A stretch of 15,060 nucleotides of DNA from NCBI GenBank assembly GCA_013139755.1, contig WTAG01000619.1, forward strand, positions 1 through 15,060, written 5' to 3'. Shown in pieces: positions 12,967 to 15,060 of this stretch. The position numbers were made by a program, and so were the translations under genes. Numbering within the stretch: position 1 is the stretch's first letter; each line of letters begins with the position of its first letter. Under the pieces are notes generated by a model. That model saw only the letters and a list, made by a program, of their open reading frames with translations. It was not told the DNA's origin and did not search any database. Source of the stretch: Methylomarinum sp. GTDB taxonomy: Bacteria > Pseudomonadota > Gammaproteobacteria > Methylococcales > Methylomonadaceae.

Positions 12967-13252
12967 ACGTGATATTAAAGCAGAACAACGCAGATTAGCC
13001 ATTTTGCAATTCTTAAAGGATGATCCAGATTACAAAGTGAACGATGCTTTGCTGCTAGAGCTATTGGCCTCGATTGGTTTTGGTGTATCAAAAAATGTGC
13101 TGTCAGCTGATCTGATGTTTTTGGAGGAATCACAACTGGTCTCAACCAGTGATATAGCAGGTTGTACATTGGTTATTTTACGTGGCAATGGTTATGGCGT
13201 AGCAACGGGAGTTTCAGTTATTCCAGGCATTGCCAGACCAAGGCCAGAATAA
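12959..13252 (+). CDS. Mu gp26-like small winged-helix protein
   Basis: The 97-residue product resembles Mu gp26: RRLAILQFLKDDPDYKVNDALLLELLASIGFGVSKNVLSADLMFLEESQLV, then a hydrophobic strand pair and a GYGVATGVSVIPGIARP end. The N-terminal two thirds read as a winged helix. The chosen GTG start at 12959 has TGGAG 7 bp upstream and gives MPERDIKAEQRRLAIL. A farther ATG at 12944 is in frame but lacks a ribosome binding site. It lies at the usual position ahead of gp27, and its exact role is unknown. Confidence 0.82.
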   Translation: MPERDIKAEQRRLAILQFLKDDPDYKVNDALLLELLASIGFGVSKNVLSADLMFLEESQLVSTSDIAGCTLVILRGNGYGVATGVSVIPGIARPRPE

Positions 13253-13443
13253 TGTTGAATTTGCAAATAATTTATCTTGAAATATGGGTCTTTGCCCATG
13301 AATTTGTCTTTGCCTGGATGATTTTTATCTTTGGCGCATTAGGAGGCTACCATTTTATACCCGTAACTATTGTGGCCTTATCCATTAACTGGGGACTTAA
13401 TTGGCTGGCTAATAAATGTATGGATGAAGAAGGCTTTGAATAA
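13252..13443 (+). CDS. Small membrane protein, unrecognised
   Basis: This 63-residue protein starts in a TAATG overlap with the gp26-like gene. Two hydrophobic stretches are seen (about 12-33, VFAHEFVFAWMIFIFGALGG, and about 36-53, IPVTIVALSINWGLNWLA), ending in an acidic CMDEEGFE. I do not recognise it. An earlier in-frame start at 13162 lies fully inside the previous gene and is not preferred. It could be a second lysis or membrane protein. Confidence 0.65.
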   Translation: MLNLQIIYLEIWVFAHEFVFAWMIFIFGALGGYHFIPVTIVALSINWGLNWLANKCMDEEGFE

Positions 13444-13709
13444 TGAGCGTTCGTATTGATCCCGTGGTTTTGCACATTCGTGGTTATGCTGATGGGGTTG
13501 ATATCAACAAAACACTCAGCGAAATGACAGCGCCTTATCGGTTTCATTGCCTGGTGGTGATGCAAGATAACGGGGTGGCCAGAATTCAAGGGCTGAGTGA
13601 TGGGGTCAGTATGAAATATCGTTCCCAGATCAAGCAAAAGCTAAAACTTTTTGGTGTTAAAGAAATCACCTGGCGACATGCTGGGCGTGAATTTAGAAAG
13701 GTATTGTAA
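13443..13709 (+). CDS. Small unrecognised protein before gp27
   Basis: The 88-residue product is soluble and of mixed alpha/beta type (RIDPVVLHIRGYADGVDINKTL, then YRFHCLVVMQDNGVARIQGL, then a basic helix and EITWRHAGREFRKVL). No family is recognised. TAATG overlaps couple it to both neighbours, so it belongs to the packaging/late operon. Its basic C-terminus would allow nucleic acid binding, but this is not shown. Confidence 0.7.
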   Translation: MSVRIDPVVLHIRGYADGVDINKTLSEMTAPYRFHCLVVMQDNGVARIQGLSDGVSMKYRSQIKQKLKLFGVKEITWRHAGREFRKVL

Positions 13710-14257
13710 TGGGTAGAAAATCTACTATCGACTTATTGCCCGAAGCTTTCAAAGAAGCCTTAAATGCTTTACTGCGTGACCCTGCGGTTACTCAGTTAGA
13801 AGCGGCTGAAGAAGTTAATCGTTTGCTGGTGCATGCAGGTGAAGAGGAACGTGTCAGTAAATCCTCTGTTAATCGCTATGCCATGCGCATGGATAAAATC
13901 GGAGCCAAGCTTAAGCAAAGCCGTGAAGTCTCCAAAATGTGGATAGCCGAGTTAGGCAGCCAGCCCCAAGGCCAAGTCGGTCATTTATTAAATGAAGTGG
14001 TCAGAAACTTAGCCTTTGATACAGCCATTGCATTATCTGAAGAAGAAGAGCCCGTCCCACCCAAATTAATCAGAGAGCTGGCGATTGCGATTGAAAAGTT
14101 GGAAAAAGCGGCCTCAGAAAATGAAAAACGGACCGCACAAATCAGACAACAAGCCCGAGAAGAAGCGGCTGAAGAGCTAACCAAAGAGCTTAAAAATGAC
14201 GGTATTAGCGAGCAAGTAGAAGCTAGTATTAAACGTATCTTATTAGGTGCAGGTTAA
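13709..14257 (+). CDS. Mu gp27-like protein (DUF3486), probable small terminase
   Basis: The 182-residue protein matches DUF3486: MGRKSTIDLLPEAFKEALNA, then a helix-turn-helix-like region (about 28-60, TQLEAAEEVNRLL...VSKSSVNRYAMRMDK), a helical middle and a long charged, coiled-coil-like C-terminal part. In Mu-like phages this gene precedes the large terminase and is regarded as the small terminase subunit, which recognises DNA for packaging. The start overlaps the preceding stop. A 40-bp gap with a palindrome follows. Confidence 0.88.
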   Translation: MGRKSTIDLLPEAFKEALNALLRDPAVTQLEAAEEVNRLLVHAGEEERVSKSSVNRYAMRMDKIGAKLKQSREVSKMWIAELGSQPQGQVGHLLNEVVRNLAFDTAIALSEEEEPVPPKLIRELAIAIEKLEKAASENEKRTAQIRQQAREEAAEELTKELKNDGISEQVEASIKRILLGAG

Positions 14258-14262
14258 AACCT

Positions 14263-14280
14263 CCCCCTTTAAAAAGGGGG
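14263..14280. repeat. Perfect 8-bp-arm palindrome between gp27 and the next gene
   Basis: CCCCCTTT (14263-14270), AA, AAAGGGGG (14273-14280) form a perfect hairpin with a two-base loop. It is not followed by a T-run, so it is unlikely to be a terminator. It resembles a dispersed host-type repeat. Confidence 0.55.
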
Positions 14281-14297
14281 ATTGAGCGGGACTATTA

Positions 14298-14450
14298 ATG
14301 ACAAATCAACAATGGTTACTATGGCACAAGCCAGAAGCAACAGAGGCACAAATCCAATCATTCTGTCAGCGTGTTGGCACACTTTCAGGCAATCATATGC
14401 TCGACCATGCTCGTGGATTAGCCTTAGAGGCTATTAACCATGACTATTGA
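14298..14450 (+). CDS. Small protein upstream of large terminase
   Basis: This 50-residue ORF starts 7 bp after a GAGCGGG stretch and overlaps the terminase start by 11 bp. Its sequence (QQWLLWHKPEATEAQIQSF, then GNHMLDHARGLALEAINHDY) looks like a real helical protein. It has no recognised family. The overlap with the next gene suggests translational coupling to the terminase. Confidence 0.55.
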   Translation: MTNQQWLLWHKPEATEAQIQSFCQRVGTLSGNHMLDHARGLALEAINHDY

Positions 14451-15060
14451 GCCAACATCCCTAGAAAAAGTTGAATCCTTAGCCTCTGCAGATTACTTTC
14501 CTGAAGACCAGCCTGTCTTATTAGGTTATCAAGCCCGTTGGTTTGCCGATGAATCGGAGATAAGAATTGCTGAAAAATCACGTCGTACAGGCCTCACTTG
14601 GGCCGAAGCTGCTAGTAATGTGGTTACTGCTTCAAAACCCAAGCGCAGAGGCGGCCGAAATGTGTTTTATGTCGGCTCACGTCAAGAAATGGCACTTGAA
14701 TATATTGCCGCCGTCTCCCTATTTGCAAAAGCCTTCAATCAACTGGCGGGTGAAGTCCAGGAAAGCATTTTTAAAGATGAAGACGGTAAGAACGAGATCC
14801 TTACTTATACTGTTCGATTTCCCAATTCTGGTTTTAAAATTTCCGCCCTTAGCTCGCGGCCCTCCAACCTGCGGGGTATGCAAGGGGATGTTGTGATTGA
14901 TGAAGCAGCCTTTCATGATTCATTACACGACCTGCTAAAAGCCGCCATGGCCTTAACCATGTGGGGTGCCAGAGTGCGCATTATCAGCACCCATAATGGG
15001 GTTAATAATGAATACAACCATTATATTGAAGATGCCAGAGCAGGAAAAAAGAAATACAGT
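14440..15060 (+). CDS. Large terminase, Mu gp28-like, 5' part (runs off the window)
   Basis: The first 207 residues are present and the frame is open to the last base. ATPase motifs are visible: a deviant Walker A, EKSRRTGLTW (45-54); Walker B, VVIDEA (151-156); and a motif III-like STHNG (183-187). LSSRPSNLRG (137-146) is also typical of terminase ATPases. The enzyme translocates phage DNA into the prohead and cuts it with a C-terminal nuclease domain, which lies beyond the window. A 109-residue ORF at 14567-14896 in another frame is a shadow of this gene. Confidence 0.92.
   Translation, partial: MTIEPTSLEKVESLASADYFPEDQPVLLGYQARWFADESEIRIAEKSRRTGLTWAEAASNVVTASKPKRRGGRNVFYVGSRQEMALEYIAAVSLFAKAFNQLAGEVQESIFKDEDGKNEILTYTVRFPNSGFKISALSSRPSNLRGMQGDVVIDEAAFHDSLHDLLKAAMALTMWGARVRIISTHNGVNNEYNHYIEDARAGKKKYS

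Larger units (their letters stand above)
453..15060 (+). mobile_element. Mu-like transposable prophage, left and central part
   Basis: The gene set and its order define this as a Mu-like phage: divergent repressor, Ner, DDE transposase (MuA), AAA ATPase (MuB), DUF3164, HU, GemA, Mor, amidase, holin-like protein, spanins, DUF2730, gp26-like, gp27-like (DUF3486) and gp28-like terminase. Nearly all genes lie on the plus strand, with overlapping stop and start codons. The repressor is of the S24/LexA type rather than the Mu c type. The left boundary at 453 is a guess, resting on a TG dinucleotide placed relative to the first AAAGTG repeat much as in Mu. The right end lies beyond the window, so head and tail genes are not seen. 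Confidence 0.95.

Noticed and set aside
13162..13251. Upstream extension of the 63-residue membrane protein
   Set aside because: It lies entirely within the gp26-like gene, and a coupled TAATG start is present at 13252.
14567..14896. 109-residue plus-strand ORF in another frame
   Set aside because: It lies wholly inside the terminase frame (14440 onward), which has clear ATPase motifs; this one has none.
1..15060. CRISPR arrays, tRNA or rRNA genes, known defence or toxin-antitoxin modules
   Set aside because: No regularly spaced repeats, cloverleaf-like sequence or recognisable defence genes were seen; the window is accounted for by phage genes and dispersed repeats.

Overview
The window holds the left and central part of a Mu-like (transposable) prophage, read left to right, preceded by about 450 bases that look like host DNA. 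The genome is moderately AT-rich. The gene order is Mu-type: a divergent repressor, then Ner, transposase A and target-selector B, then DUF3164, HU, GemA and Mor, then lysis genes, DUF2730, gp26, gp27 and the terminase (gp28). The host is probably a gammaproteobacterium. Several palindromic repeats are of a kind I associate with Methylococcales methanotrophs, but that assignment is an inference and I could not test it.

Layout. Bases 1-452 contain no gene. They carry a MITE-like element with about 17-bp inverted ends and a TTAA target (31-194), and a nested REP-like hairpin (197-312). A plausible phage left end (TG...) lies near 453, followed by a T-rich stretch with three AAGTG-type repeats about 54 bp apart. 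Bases 596-1537 (minus) encode an S24/LexA-type self-cleaving repressor. The switch region (1531-1715) has four copies of a CATCACTT operator. The early operon (1716-11124) encodes Ner, two small early proteins (one with two RMF-like units), MuA, MuB, a Cys-rich protein, several small proteins, DUF3164, a phage HU, GemA, a DUF2786 protein, two unknowns, Mor and a zinc-ribbon membrane protein. A strong intrinsic terminator (11212-11246) ends this block.

The late block starts at 11247. It holds an endolysin (amidase), a small helical protein, a holin-like protein, overlapping Rz/Rz1-type spanins, DUF2730, a gp26-like protein, two small proteins, the gp27-like small terminase, another small protein, and the large terminase, which runs off the right edge.

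How it works together. The repressor holds the lysogen by binding the operator array, and RecA-stimulated self-cleavage at an Ala-Gly bond would release it. Ner then shapes early transcription, and MuA with MuB, probably helped by the phage HU, replicates the genome by transposition. Mor, the last recognisable early regulator, would activate the later genes; I see no separate C gene in this window. The lysis cassette and packaging genes follow.

I found no evidence of a wholly new multi-gene system. The best leads are the operator hairpin covering the repressor start codon, in-frame palindromic repeats in two unrelated phage genes, the tandem RMF-like protein, the terminator abutting the endolysin start, and a group of unrecognised small early and late proteins.
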